Source of the DNA: Nostoc spongiaeforme FACHB-130
GTDB lineage: Bacteria; Cyanobacteriota; Cyanobacteriia; Cyanobacteriales; Nostocaceae
Direction of reading: 5' to 3'
DNA: 64,000 nucleotides
Assembly: GCF_014698475.1 (NCBI RefSeq)
Contig: NZ_JACJTB010000001.1
Location: 62,001 to 126,000 of the forward strand
Shown here: positions 26,978-36,090 of the stretch, piece after piece
Layout of the letters: each line of letters starts with the position of its first letter
Numbering within the stretch: position 1 is the first letter of the stretch
Position numbers and translations under genes: made by a program
The notes under the pieces: model-generated
Databases searched by the model: none
Told to the model about the DNA's origin: nothing
Seen by the model: the letters and a program-made list of their open reading frames with translations, nothing else

Positions 26978-28378
26978 TTGACTGAGACAAACAACTTAAA
27001 TTCTCCGTTCCAGGATGTATCCCGTAGAGAATTGCGAGATTTAGTCAGAACGCAACTGCAAATGCTGTTAGAAGCAGGAGATTTACAAGCTGCAAAATCA
27101 ATTCTTGTACCCGTACAACCTGCGGATATTGCCGAAGCAATTGAAGGTTTACCAGAAGCGATGCACGCTTTAGCTTTTCGTTTGCTTTCTAAAGATGAAG
27201 CGATCGCAGTTTACGAGTATCTTGACTATAGTGTACAAGAACGATTAATTGAAGAATTAAAAAGTCAAGAAGTTCGTGATATTGTCGATCAAATGTCTTC
27301 GGATGACAGAGCGAGGTTATTTGATGAATTACCTGCAAAAGTTGTCAACCGCTTACTAGAACAATTAAGTCCGGTAGAACGTCAAGCCACGGCTTTGCTG
27401 TTAGGTTATGAACCTAATACGGCTGGGCGAATTATGACTTTAGAGTTTATTTCTCTCAAAGAAAATATTACAGTTACTCAGGCTCTAGAGCGGATTCGTC
27501 GTTTAGCTAATGCCAGCGAAATAATTTACTATCTCTACGTCACAGACGCTGAAAGACGGTTGACAGGGATTGTCTCTTTGCGAGATTTAGTAACATCTCA
27601 ACCAGAACAAATCATTGGGGAAATTATGACCCGTGATGTGATATTTGTTCGCACAGATACAGACCAAGAAGAAGTAGCAAGAGTTATCCAAAGATATGAC
27701 TTTTTAGCTGTACCTGTGGTAGACAAACAACAGCTTTTAGTTGGTATTGTTACCGTTGATGATGTAATTGATATTTTACAAGAAGAAACCACCAAAGATA
27801 TTTATGCGTTAGGTGGTGGTGTGCAGTCGAGTGGCGATAATTATTTCCAGATGAACTTGATGGAAGTCGCACGTAAACGAGTGGTATGGTTATTTGTTTT
27901 ATTAATTACTAATACTGTTACAGGCACAATTATTAAATCCCAAGAAGATATTTTAACCAAAGTAGTTACGCTGACGGCATTTATTCCTTTATTAACAGGA
28001 ACAGGCGGTAATGTGGGCGCTCAATCTTCGACAGTGGTAATTCGGGGGATGAATACTGAAGAAATTCGCTCACTCGGTACATGGCAAATAATTGGCAGAG
28101 AAGCGATCGCTGGTTTACTCTTGGGTGGTATGCTGGGGATCATCGCTACAATTTGGGCATATTTTTTACAAGGCAGAATTGAAGTTGCGATCGCTGTCGG
28201 TACTAGTTTAGTGGCGATTTCGGTTTTAGCTTCCGTTTCTGGTTCCACACTACCATTTTTATTTCGGATGTTACGTTTAGACCCGGCCTTGATGTCTGCA
28301 CCATTTATCACCACAGCCGTCGATGTTTTAGGAGTCTTGATTTATTTCAATTTGGCACGGGTAATTTTAAAGTTATAG
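26978..28378 (+). CDS. mgtE: Magnesium transporter MgtE
   Basis: A 466-residue protein with the full MgtE architecture: a helical N domain (about 20-135) with superhelical LLEQLSPVERQATALLLGYEP; two CBS domains (about 140-265; TGIVSLRDLVTSQP and GIVTVDDVIDILQEE); a plug helix; and a five-helix membrane domain from about 290 to the end. The selectivity segment is FIPLLTGTGGNVGAQSSTVV. It imports Mg2+, gated by Mg2+ binding to the N and CBS domains. The only in-frame start fitting the family is TTG at 26978, preceded by GAGGAAAG; no alternative ATG exists nearby. Confidence 0.93.
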   Translation: MTETNNLNSPFQDVSRRELRDLVRTQLQMLLEAGDLQAAKSILVPVQPADIAEAIEGLPEAMHALAFRLLSKDEAIAVYEYLDYSVQERLIEELKSQEVRDIVDQMSSDDRARLFDELPAKVVNRLLEQLSPVERQATALLLGYEPNTAGRIMTLEFISLKENITVTQALERIRRLANASEIIYYLYVTDAERRLTGIVSLRDLVTSQPEQIIGEIMTRDVIFVRTDTDQEEVARVIQRYDFLAVPVVDKQQLLVGIVTVDDVIDILQEETTKDIYALGGGVQSSGDNYFQMNLMEVARKRVVWLFVLLITNTVTGTIIKSQEDILTKVVTLTAFIPLLTGTGGNVGAQSSTVVIRGMNTEEIRSLGTWQIIGREAIAGLLLGGMLGIIATIWAYFLQGRIEVAIAVGTSLVAISVLASVSGSTLPFLFRMLRLDPALMSAPFITTAVDVLGVLIYFNLARVILKL

Positions 28379-28470
28379 CTGAGTCAATCAAGTTTGGATT
28401 TTAGATGAGAACAATCTTTCAATCTAAAATTCTTCTACCTTAACCTACTTAATTGCCATCAAACCACTTC

Positions 28471-29766
28471 TCAGAATCTTTCATTGGATTTTTTGACTTT
28501 AGCAATCCAAGGTTGGTATAAATTCAAAATCTCTGCATAAGGAACGGTAGTTTCTGAGATTAAATAAAATAGCGGCTGGGCGAAATTATTAGGGAATAAT
28601 TTGTGGAGAATTTTGGCTGAAATGTCTCTAATCAGATACTCAATAAATAACCATTGTGCTAAAGGAAATGCGTTATTTCCCAGTTCTACTAAAGCATAAC
28701 CATCGGGCTGACGGCGCACAGTAAATTGTGCGATCGCTTCTGGGATATGATCAGAATACTCATCTAAAAGCTGGTCAAATATAAATACATCTTCCAGAGC
28801 AGCATTGCAACCTTGACCAATGGATGGAGATACAGCGTGAGCAGCATCACCTATGAGCAATACACTATCACCATAATGGTAACTCTGACAGCGAACTGTT
28901 AAAACTGTTGATGGTTGTTTATTACAAAAAGCTTCCGCCTCTGATGCTGGCATTAATTGACCAATGTCTGGGAAATTGGCTTGAAAAAATTTCAATACTT
29001 CTTGCTGACTGGCAAGATGAGCTACTTGATTTTGTTGGCGAGGAAAGTGAATAATTCCACTCATTGTCTTGCCTAATTGATGGAGTAAAAACACAACTGT
29101 GCCATCTTTTAGCATCCAAGAATGGATTTTATCTTGAGCTAAATTAATCTTGGAGTCAGCATCAAGAGCAGGTAAGAAAAACGATTTATAATCTGTGGGA
29201 ATATATTTTTGTTCGCAGACACAATTTGCCGTCAACTTCAAATTTTCTCTAACCGCCGAATAAGCTCCATCAGCACCAACTAAAAAATCATAATGCACAG
29301 TAATAACTTCTTCTGATGCTTCAGACTTATTGATAATTGTTAAAGTTTTAGTCGCAAAATCAACTTGCTGACATTGACATTCAAAGTGAATATTTAAGCG
29401 ATGATGATACTTATGAGTTAAGTCTGCTAAAATTGCGATCGCTAAATTTGTTCTGTCAAGAGTGAATAAGGGATTTTGTCGCGGAGTATATCTAGTTTTG
29501 CCATTACTTTGATGAAAAATCGTGCCATTCATGACTAAACTTATATCTTTAACTGCTGCTTCTAATCCTTCAATTTGTCTTAAAGCATACATCCCTCTCT
29601 CATTGAGAGAAATGGGATAAGTCCTAGATTTAGAAAAAGCTACAATTCTAGGATCACTGCGGCGCTCATAAATATCTACTTGATAATTATCACCACGACG
29701 TAATAAATACTGAGCCAATAAAAGTCCACTTGGGCCAGCACCAACAATCACTACTTTTTTTAGCAT
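28471..29766 (-). CDS. FAD-dependent monooxygenase, kynurenine-3-monooxygenase-like
   Basis: About 431 residues from the ATG at 29766 (MLKKVVIVGAGPSG), preferred over a longer frame from 29820 whose first 18 residues are not family-like. The FAD fold is VIVGAGPSGLLLAQYLL; the second FAD motif is LLIGDAAHAVSPSIGQGCNAALED near 315-338, and DFLVGADGAYSAVRE near 185-199 is the DG motif of class A flavin hydroxylases. The C-terminal part (FPLAQWLFIEYLIRDISAKI) recalls KMO-type enzymes, which hydroxylate kynurenine. No tryptophan-degradation genes are nearby, so the substrate is unproven. Confidence 0.78.
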   Translation of the reverse strand: MLKKVVIVGAGPSGLLLAQYLLRRGDNYQVDIYERRSDPRIVAFSKSRTYPISLNERGMYALRQIEGLEAAVKDISLVMNGTIFHQSNGKTRYTPRQNPLFTLDRTNLAIAILADLTHKYHHRLNIHFECQCQQVDFATKTLTIINKSEASEEVITVHYDFLVGADGAYSAVRENLKLTANCVCEQKYIPTDYKSFFLPALDADSKINLAQDKIHSWMLKDGTVVFLLHQLGKTMSGIIHFPRQQNQVAHLASQQEVLKFFQANFPDIGQLMPASEAEAFCNKQPSTVLTVRCQSYHYGDSVLLIGDAAHAVSPSIGQGCNAALEDVFIFDQLLDEYSDHIPEAIAQFTVRRQPDGYALVELGNNAFPLAQWLFIEYLIRDISAKILHKLFPNNFAQPLFYLISETTVPYAEILNLYQPWIAKVKKSNERF

Positions 29767-29998
29767 AAGTTTAGAATTGATATATATATGATGATAATAA
29801 TTTGTAAGTTTGCCAGTCAAAATTCAGCATTCTGCTAGATAGAAATTTTTATAGTCTCATATTACTTATTATCAAAATCCAAGTGATTCTGTCTGTTTAT
29901 GTCTATGAAATGATCATAGTTTGAATATTTATCTTTAATTATTAAATTAATTTAGAATATTACTAAAGAATCTTTCGACAATAAGTAATCAAACTTAG

Positions 29999-30625
29999 AT
30001 GATAATAAAAAACATGAATAACACACCTCTATCACAAGTGAGAATTTGCTTTTTGGGTGAATCATTTGTCAACGGTACAGGCGACCCAGAATTTCTTGGT
30101 TGGACAGGGAGAATTTGCGTAAATGCTTATCAAAAAGGGTATGAGATCACCTACTATAATTTAGGTGTGCGAAGAGAAACCAGTACTGAACTCAAAAATC
30201 GTTGGCTTCGAGAAGTAACTTATCGTCTACCAAAAAAATATAACGGGAGAGTTGTATTTTCCTTTGGGGTGAATGACATGACTATCGAAAATGGACAAAC
30301 TCGTGTCGCTGTTGCAGATTCACTCAATAATATACGTGAGATTTTGAGTGTAGCCAAACAGCTATATCCTGTTTTGATGATTAGTCCACCGCCATGCACA
30401 GATGTAGAACAAAATTACAGAATTGGTAATTTAGCCCAAGAATTTGCTTTAGTTTGTCAGCAATTAGATGTGCCTTATCTTAATGTTTTTACGATATTAA
30501 TTAAGTCACCTACTTGGATAGAAGAAGCCAAGAATTATGATGGCGCTCATCCACAAGCCACAGGTTATACCGAATTTGCTCAAATTGTTAATAATTGGGA
30601 TGCTTGGTTAAATTGGTTTAATTAA
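29999..30625 (+). CDS. SGNH/GDSL-family hydrolase
   Basis: A 208-residue protein (203 if started at the second ATG, 30014). Block I is ICFLGESFVNGTG with Ser23 as nucleophile in a GES variant of GDS. The glycine and asparagine blocks appear as NLGV and FSFGVNDMT (Asn of block III). The C-terminal DGAHPQATGY holds the Asp-His pair. There is no signal peptide, so it acts in the cytoplasm. SGNH enzymes cleave esters of lipids, sugars or peptides; the target is unknown. It is followed 47 bases later by a Uma2 gene. Confidence 0.85.
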   Translation: MIIKNMNNTPLSQVRICFLGESFVNGTGDPEFLGWTGRICVNAYQKGYEITYYNLGVRRETSTELKNRWLREVTYRLPKKYNGRVVFSFGVNDMTIENGQTRVAVADSLNNIREILSVAKQLYPVLMISPPPCTDVEQNYRIGNLAQEFALVCQQLDVPYLNVFTILIKSPTWIEEAKNYDGAHPQATGYTEFAQIVNNWDAWLNWFN

Positions 30626-30672
30626 GAATTGCTTATACTAGATGCAGTAAAACTCCTGCGAGGAATCTGAAT

Positions 30673-31353
30673 ATGACAGCATCAGATATTAAAATACCAC
30701 CTTTAGAAAGTGGCGATCGCCTAACTCGGCAAGAATTTGAACGTCGCTATTATGCCATGCCTCATACTAAAAAAGCAGAACTAATTGAAGGAGTTGTATA
30801 CGTGGCCTCACCCTTACGTTTTAAAAGTCATGGAAAACCCCACGCTAATCTGATTGGCTGGTTGTGGACTTACAAAGTGGCTACCCCTGGTGTAGAGTTG
30901 GGTGATAACTCTACAGTCCGCCTAGATTTAGATAATGAACTACAGCCAGATGTCATGCTATTAATTGATGAACAACTGGGTGGACAAGCAAGTATTAGTG
31001 AAGATGACTATATAGAAGGCGCACCAGAATTAATTGCTGAAGTTGCTGCGAGTAGTGCGGCTAATGACTTGTATGATAAAAAGCGAGTATACCGACGCAA
31101 TGGTGTAAAAGAGTATATTGTTTGGCAGGTTTTTGAGAATCAATTTGATTGGTTTATGTTAGAAAATGGTGAATATAAATCATTATCACCAGATATAGAC
31201 GGGATTATCAAAAGTTATATCTTTCCTGGTTTATGGTTGGATGTAACTGCGCTATTAACTGGAGAAATGACCCAAGTTTTAGCAGTACTGCAAAGAGGCT
31301 TGAACTCACAAGAACATCAAATATTTGTACAAGAATTAGCTAATAAATCTTAA
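30673..31353 (+). CDS. Uma2 family (DUF820) nuclease-like protein
   Basis: A 226-residue protein of the large cyanobacterial Uma2 family with a PD-(D/E)xK fold. The active-site pattern is LQPDVMLLID near 95-104, then ELIAEVAASS near 116-125, then KKRVYRRNGVKEYIVWQV near 133-150. These proteins multiply in cyanobacterial genomes and are suspected nucleases; roles are unproven. The rice-like start (ATG 30673 after AGGAATC) is good. It precedes the toxin-antitoxin pair at 31399. Confidence 0.85.
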   Translation: MTASDIKIPPLESGDRLTRQEFERRYYAMPHTKKAELIEGVVYVASPLRFKSHGKPHANLIGWLWTYKVATPGVELGDNSTVRLDLDNELQPDVMLLIDEQLGGQASISEDDYIEGAPELIAEVAASSAANDLYDKKRVYRRNGVKEYIVWQVFENQFDWFMLENGEYKSLSPDIDGIIKSYIFPGLWLDVTALLTGEMTQVLAVLQRGLNSQEHQIFVQELANKS

Positions 31354-31398
31354 ATTCTTCACTCAACGCTAAAATTTTATTAGTAAAAGGTAGTTTTT

Positions 31399-31623
31399 AT
31401 GCAGCAAATTAATTTAGCTGAAGCATCCCAACACTTATCAGAATTAATTGACGCGGCGCTGGATGGTGAAGAAATTATCATCACAAAAGATAATCAGCAG
31501 GCTGTGAAGTTAATTCCTATATTGCCAGTGAAACGCCGTCGTCAACCTGGAAGTGCAAAGGGATTAATCACTATGGCTGATGACTTTGATGCGCCTTTAG
31601 AAGATTTTCAGGAGTATATGTAG
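31399..31623 (+). CDS. Phd/YefM-type antitoxin
   Basis: A 74-residue protein. The N-terminal LAEASQHLSELIDAALDGEEIIITKDN is the Phd DNA-binding fold, and KLIPILPVKRRRQPGSAKG leads to an acidic toxin-neutralising tail (DDFDAPLEDFQEYM). It should bind the toxin encoded next and repress the shared promoter. Its TAG stop overlaps the toxin start by one base. Confidence 0.88.
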   Translation: MQQINLAEASQHLSELIDAALDGEEIIITKDNQQAVKLIPILPVKRRRQPGSAKGLITMADDFDAPLEDFQEYM

Positions 31624-32009
31624 TGCTTTTTTTGATGGACACGCATACTTTTATCTGGTATGTAACAGAGAATTTAAGACTAAGTAATCAAGTACTAGAG
31701 TTAATCAATGATGAAGATAATAAAATTTTTCTTAGCATTGCTAGTATTTGGGAAATGGGAATTAAGCAGGGTATAGGAAAGTTAACTTTTAATCTCCCAT
31801 TAGAAATGTTAATTACCCAGCAAATTAGTATTAATGACTTCAGTGTATTAGATATCAAAATTAGTCACGTTAGTACTGTTTCCCAACTGCCATTACACCA
31901 TCGTGACCCTTTTGATCGAATGTTAATTGCTCAGGCAATAGTAGAAAATTTACCTATATTAAGTGCTGATACAATTTTTGATGCTTATTCTGTCAAGCGT
32001 TTGTGGTAG
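31623..32009 (+). CDS. PIN-domain toxin (VapC type)
   Basis: A 128-residue PIN nuclease. The acidic active-site residues are visible: Asp in LMDTHTFIW near residue 6, Glu in IWEMGIKQ near 43, and the pair in HHRDPFDRMLIAQA and SADTIFDAY. VapC toxins cut tRNA or rRNA when the antitoxin is lost. The start is GTG at 31623, overlapping the antitoxin stop by one base, which implies coupled translation; an ATG at 31635 would remove the first four residues but still keep the catalytic Asp. Confidence 0.88.
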   Translation: MLFLMDTHTFIWYVTENLRLSNQVLELINDEDNKIFLSIASIWEMGIKQGIGKLTFNLPLEMLITQQISINDFSVLDIKISHVSTVSQLPLHHRDPFDRMLIAQAIVENLPILSADTIFDAYSVKRLW

Positions 32010-32090
32010 CAATGCTGAAATTCTACCGCAAGATTAATAAACATTAGTCACCAAAAAAACTTAGCATTATTAAATCGGTCTTCACCAGGG

Positions 32091-33347
32091 ATGGTTATGA
32101 GTTATTATATTGCTCCTCGATTTTTGGATAAAATTGCTGTTCACATCACTAAGAACTTCTTAAATCTTCCTGGTGTGAGAGTTCCTTTGATTTTAGGCAT
32201 TCATGGACGTAAAGGTGAAGGAAAAACCTTTCAGTGTGAATTAGCTTTTGAAAAAATGGGTGTGGAAGTGACACTCATTTCTGGCGGTGAATTAGAAAGT
32301 CCCGACGCGGGAGACCCGGCGCGGTTGATTCGGCTACGCTATCGAGAAACAGCAGAACTGATTAAAGTGCGCGGTAAAATGTGCGTGCTGATGATTAACG
32401 ATTTAGATGCAGGTGCAGGACGCTTTGACGAAGGCACTCAATATACTGTAAACACACAGTTGGTAAATGCCACATTGATGAATATTGCTGATAATCCCAC
32501 AGATGTGCAGTTACCAGGAAGCTATGATGCAAATCCTATCCGGCGTGTACCAATTATCGTTACAGGTAATGATTTTTCCACACTGTATGCACCGTTAATT
32601 CGAGACGGACGGATGGAAAAATTTTATTGGGAACCTAACCGTGATGACAAAGTTGGAATTGTCGGCGGGATTTTTGCACCAGATGGACTTTCTAACCGGG
32701 ATGTGGAAAAGTTAGTTGATACTTTTTCTAATCAATCAATTGACTTTTTTAGTGCGTTGCGTTCTCGAATTTATGATGAACAAATCCGCGACTTTATTCA
32801 TCAAGTCGGTTATGAACGCATATCTTTGCGTGTAGTAAATAGTGTGGAAGGGCCGCCAGAATTTAAAAAGCCAGATTTTACTTTGTCTCACTTAATTGAG
32901 TCTGGTCATTTTATGGTGGGTGAACAAAAACGGGTGGAAAATTCGCAGTTGGTGGATGAATATAATCGTCTCAATCGAGGTAGAAAAAGTTATCAGCCAG
33001 CGTCATCTGTGGCGGAAACACCAACTCCTCAGCCGTCAACAAATGGTTCTCGTCAACAACCAGCTTTAAACACTCATATATCCCTAGAAACACAAGAACA
33101 AATTCGGCAAATTTTGTCTCAAGGTCTAAAAGTTGCTTTTGAACATGTTGATGAACGGCGCTTTCGTACAGGTGCTTGGCAAAGTTGCGGGACAATTCAC
33201 ATCGATGCGGAATCTGATGCGATTTCAACTTTAGAATCCCATCTTACTGAATATAGCGGTGAGTATGTGCGCTTGGTAGGAATTGACCCAAAAGCTAAAC
33301 GGCGAGTTGTGGAAACAATTATTCAACGACCGAATAGTAGAAATTAA
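32091..33347 (+). CDS. rca: Rubisco activase, cyanobacterial form with SSU-like tail
   Basis: A 418-residue AAA+ protein. The AAA domain has Walker A GIHGRKGEGKT (37-47) and Walker B VLMINDLDAGAG near 100-111. A proline- and glutamine-rich linker near 300-330 joins it to a domain (about 333-415) like the Rubisco small subunit: LKVAFEHVDERRFRTGAW and LVGIDPKAKRRVVE, as in the CcmM SSUL repeats. This activase-like form remodels inhibited Rubisco with ATP and docks on Rubisco condensates or carboxysomes. The rbcLXS operon is not in the window. Two ATGs lie at the start (32091, 32097); the second is equally possible. A terminator follows at 33439. Confidence 0.93.
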   Translation: MVMSYYIAPRFLDKIAVHITKNFLNLPGVRVPLILGIHGRKGEGKTFQCELAFEKMGVEVTLISGGELESPDAGDPARLIRLRYRETAELIKVRGKMCVLMINDLDAGAGRFDEGTQYTVNTQLVNATLMNIADNPTDVQLPGSYDANPIRRVPIIVTGNDFSTLYAPLIRDGRMEKFYWEPNRDDKVGIVGGIFAPDGLSNRDVEKLVDTFSNQSIDFFSALRSRIYDEQIRDFIHQVGYERISLRVVNSVEGPPEFKKPDFTLSHLIESGHFMVGEQKRVENSQLVDEYNRLNRGRKSYQPASSVAETPTPQPSTNGSRQQPALNTHISLETQEQIRQILSQGLKVAFEHVDERRFRTGAWQSCGTIHIDAESDAISTLESHLTEYSGEYVRLVGIDPKAKRRVVETIIQRPNSRN

Positions 33348-33438
33348 TCATCCTATTTGATAGGGGAATAATAGAGACAAGGGGGATAAGGGAGAGTGTT
33401 TGTCTATCATTTAGGATTGTTATAGATTGATTTTAAAG

Positions 33439-33477
33439 AGCGATCGCACCACAAACACAACAGGCGATCGCTTTTTT
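33439..33477 (+). terminator. Terminator of rca built from two HIP1 octamers
   Basis: AGCGATCGC at 33439-33447 and GCGATCGCT at 33464-33472 pair perfectly over 9 bp, with a 16-base loop, followed by TTTTTT. Each arm is a HIP1 palindrome, so the repeat has been used as the stem of a rho-independent terminator. Confidence 0.8.
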
Positions 33478-33481
33478 ATAG

Positions 33482-35032
33482 TTATGAAAACTTAGTCAAA
33501 AATCCGAGAATGCGTTTGGTATTCGCAGTTAAGAGAGTGCGACGGTAAGCATCGGCGGCTTTTTTAATGGCTTCGGCTTGGGTAGGGTATGGATGAATAA
33601 CGCTACTTAATTTGCTCAAACCAATTTTATTCACAATTGCGGTGGTGACTTCCGAAATCATCTCACCTGCATGACTGGCAACAATGGTAGCACCGAGAAT
33701 TTGATCAGAACCTTTTTTGTGTAGAATCTTGAGAAATCCGGCTTCTTCACCATCTGCGATCGCACGGTCTACACTACTAAAAGGAATTTTAATTGTTGCT
33801 ACCTCAATACCTTGTTTTTTTGCTTCATGTTCATACATTCCCACATGAGCAATTTCTGGGGATGTATATGTTACCCAAGGCATAATTAAACTGCTGAGTT
33901 TAGAACGCCCTAAACCAAAGGGAGAAAACAGCGTATTTTTAATCACAATTCTGGCTGCTGCATCCGCCGCATGAGTAAATTTCCAATTCATGCAGATATC
34001 GCCAGCCGCATAAATTTTCGGATTGGTTGTTTGTAGATAATCATTGACTTGTATGCCGTGATGAGTATCGTATTTTACCCCCACAGATTCTAAGTTTAAA
34101 CCTTCGACATTGGGCGCACGTCCCGCACCTACTAAGATTTCATCAACCGTGACTGAATCTCGATAACCATTGCTAGAAAAATAAAGTCGCTTACCTTCAG
34201 TAACAGCGACCACCTCTTCTAATTGGCAATTTAAGACTACACGAATACCTTCTTGAATTAACACGTTCTGAATAATTTCGGCTGCGTCTGTATCTTCTTT
34301 ATTTAACAGATGGGAACCGCGATGTAACAGTGTCACTTCACAACCCAAACGCTGAAAAGTTTGGGCTAATTCACAACCAATTGGCCCGCCACCAATCACA
34401 GCTAATTTATCAGGGCGCTGAATCAAAGAAAAAACTGTTTCATTAGTTAAATAACCAACATTTTCAATTCCGGAAATTGATGGTTTTACAGCCCTAGCAC
34501 CAGTCGCAATTACCGCTTTTTTAAATCGCAGAATTTTACCACCGACTTCTACAGTTTGGTTGCTAGTAAAACAACCATTACCCAAAAAAACATCAACGCC
34601 TAAATTTTTAAAACGTGCTGCAGAGTCATGATGACTAATTCCCGACCTGATGCGGCGCATCCGTTCCATGACTGCGGCAAAATCAACTTCTACTTGTTGT
34701 TTAGGAATATTAATTCCTAAATTTTTGGCGTGCCAAATTTCACCAATTACCCGTGCCGAACGAATAATAGATTTTGATGGTACACAACCCACATTCAAGC
34801 AATCTCCACCCATGAGATGCTTTTCAATTAATGCGACTTTTAAACCTAAATCTAAACCTGCTGCACCCGCAGCGACTACTAACCCGGCTGTTCCTGCACC
34901 AATAACTACTAAATCATAACAATCAGCAGGCTGTGGATTTACCCAATCTGGTGGATGTACATAAGAAACTAATTTTTGATTGTATTCATCTACTGGACGG
35001 ACAATAACTCTTGATAATTCTGAATTAGACAT
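33482..35032 (-). CDS. Mercuric-reductase-like pyridine nucleotide-disulfide oxidoreductase
   Basis: A 516-residue flavoprotein. The FAD fold is LVVIGAGTAGLVVAAGAAGL near 41-60, the redox-active disulfide is in GGDCLNVGCVPSK near 74-86, and the NAD(P) fold is LAVIGGGPIGCELAQTF near 211-227. The C-terminal HPYPTQAEAIKKAAD holds the catalytic His. The mercuric-ion-binding cysteine pair expected at the extreme C-terminus of true MerA is absent, so the substrate is not mercury by the usual mechanism. It is the last gene of a run with two TVP38 proteins, an association also seen as fusions in other bacteria. Confidence 0.87.
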   Translation of the reverse strand: MSNSELSRVIVRPVDEYNQKLVSYVHPPDWVNPQPADCYDLVVIGAGTAGLVVAAGAAGLDLGLKVALIEKHLMGGDCLNVGCVPSKSIIRSARVIGEIWHAKNLGINIPKQQVEVDFAAVMERMRRIRSGISHHDSAARFKNLGVDVFLGNGCFTSNQTVEVGGKILRFKKAVIATGARAVKPSISGIENVGYLTNETVFSLIQRPDKLAVIGGGPIGCELAQTFQRLGCEVTLLHRGSHLLNKEDTDAAEIIQNVLIQEGIRVVLNCQLEEVVAVTEGKRLYFSSNGYRDSVTVDEILVGAGRAPNVEGLNLESVGVKYDTHHGIQVNDYLQTTNPKIYAAGDICMNWKFTHAADAAARIVIKNTLFSPFGLGRSKLSSLIMPWVTYTSPEIAHVGMYEHEAKKQGIEVATIKIPFSSVDRAIADGEEAGFLKILHKKGSDQILGATIVASHAGEMISEVTTAIVNKIGLSKLSSVIHPYPTQAEAIKKAADAYRRTLLTANTKRILGFLTKFS

Positions 35033-35123
35033 AGTTTTAAGTGTGAAATATTATACAAAATGAAGAAATTTTTATAGCCTCAAATCTTCCACCCAGTGAC
35101 TGAAGTCGCAGCTACACAGACAA

Positions 35124-35208
35124 AACCCGCCTGCGCGGGTTCATAACCCTTGATTTTAATTTAGTCCGCGTGGTGCGCCAAGCGCAGCACAAGCGCACCA
35201 CGCGGACT
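35124..35208. repeat. Palindromic repeats between the TVP38 and reductase genes
   Basis: A perfect 16-bp inverted repeat, AGTCCGCGTGGTGCGC (35163-35178) and GCGCACCACGCGGACT (35193-35208), with a 14-base loop. A smaller hairpin, AACCCGC / GCGGGTT (35124-35130 and 35135-35141), lies beside it. There is no long T-run, so it looks like a mobile repeat or an mRNA-stabilising hairpin rather than a full terminator. Confidence 0.85.
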
Positions 35209-35214
35209 TGGTTT

Positions 35215-36018
35215 TTATAGCAGCCGCGAATTCCGTTCGTCGGGGCTAGGTGCTTCTTCGTTTATTTTTACTTCTTCTGCTAAGGCTTTCCGGGCAATGC
35301 GGGTAACATAAACAGTAACTGCAACTGTGGCGATAAAGCCAATGATCCGAATTGCCCATTGTAAGGTAGGATTACTTGGTTGACCTTCAGTACCAATTAA
35401 TGCCAAATTCCCGGCTAATGAACCAATATAAACATACATAATTGTGCCAGGAATCATCCCGATTGAACCAATAAAATAATCTTTCAGGGAAACTCCTGTA
35501 ACACCAAAGGCATAGTTTAATAAATTGAAGGGAAATAGAGGAGAAAGTCGAGTTAATAAAACAATTCTTAATCCTTCTCGACCAACTGCTTGGTCAATGG
35601 CGGTAAAGTTTTGATTATTAGCAATTTTATTTGCAACCCAATTTCTAGCTAAATAACGTCCTACTAAAAATGCGGCTGTTGCACCTAAAGTTGCACCAAT
35701 AAATACATACAAAGAACCCCAAACAACACCAAACACAACACCAGCGCCCAAGGTGAGAATTGACCCAGGTAAGAAAGCTACAGTAGCAATAATATACAGT
35801 CCAATAAAAGCGAACGCACCTACTGTTCCTTGGCTGTCAATCCATTGTAAGGCATTGCGTAAAAGGGTTTGGGGATTCAAGGTGTTACTTTGTACTGCTG
35901 TTTGGGCGATGGCTGATTCTGTGTGAAGTAAAATGGCGATCGCTACACTAATTAAAGCTATAATTAGTAAACAATGAGCTTTAATTAAGCTTTGCAAATG
36001 ATAATTTTTTACTAACAA
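35215..36018 (-). CDS. TVP38/TMEM64 (VTT-domain) membrane protein, copy B
   Basis: A 267-residue inner-membrane protein with a cleavable-looking lead and about six hydrophobic segments. The VTT signature is FLPGSILTLGAGVVFG near 85-100 and RLSPLFPFNLLNYAFGVTGVSL near 157-178, followed by IGMIPGTIMYVYIGSLAG. These proteins (DedA relatives) are thought to be lipid scramblases or transporters. It is clearly a paralogue of the next gene, 72 bases upstream, and probably co-transcribed with it. Confidence 0.85.
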   Translation of the reverse strand: MLVKNYHLQSLIKAHCLLIIALISVAIAILLHTESAIAQTAVQSNTLNPQTLLRNALQWIDSQGTVGAFAFIGLYIIATVAFLPGSILTLGAGVVFGVVWGSLYVFIGATLGATAAFLVGRYLARNWVANKIANNQNFTAIDQAVGREGLRIVLLTRLSPLFPFNLLNYAFGVTGVSLKDYFIGSIGMIPGTIMYVYIGSLAGNLALIGTEGQPSNPTLQWAIRIIGFIATVAVTVYVTRIARKALAEEVKINEEAPSPDERNSRLL

Positions 36019-36090
36019 TTTGTTACTCCTTTTATTAAATCAAAATATATTTATTTTAAAATTCTCGATTTTTTCCATCATTCTAAAATA

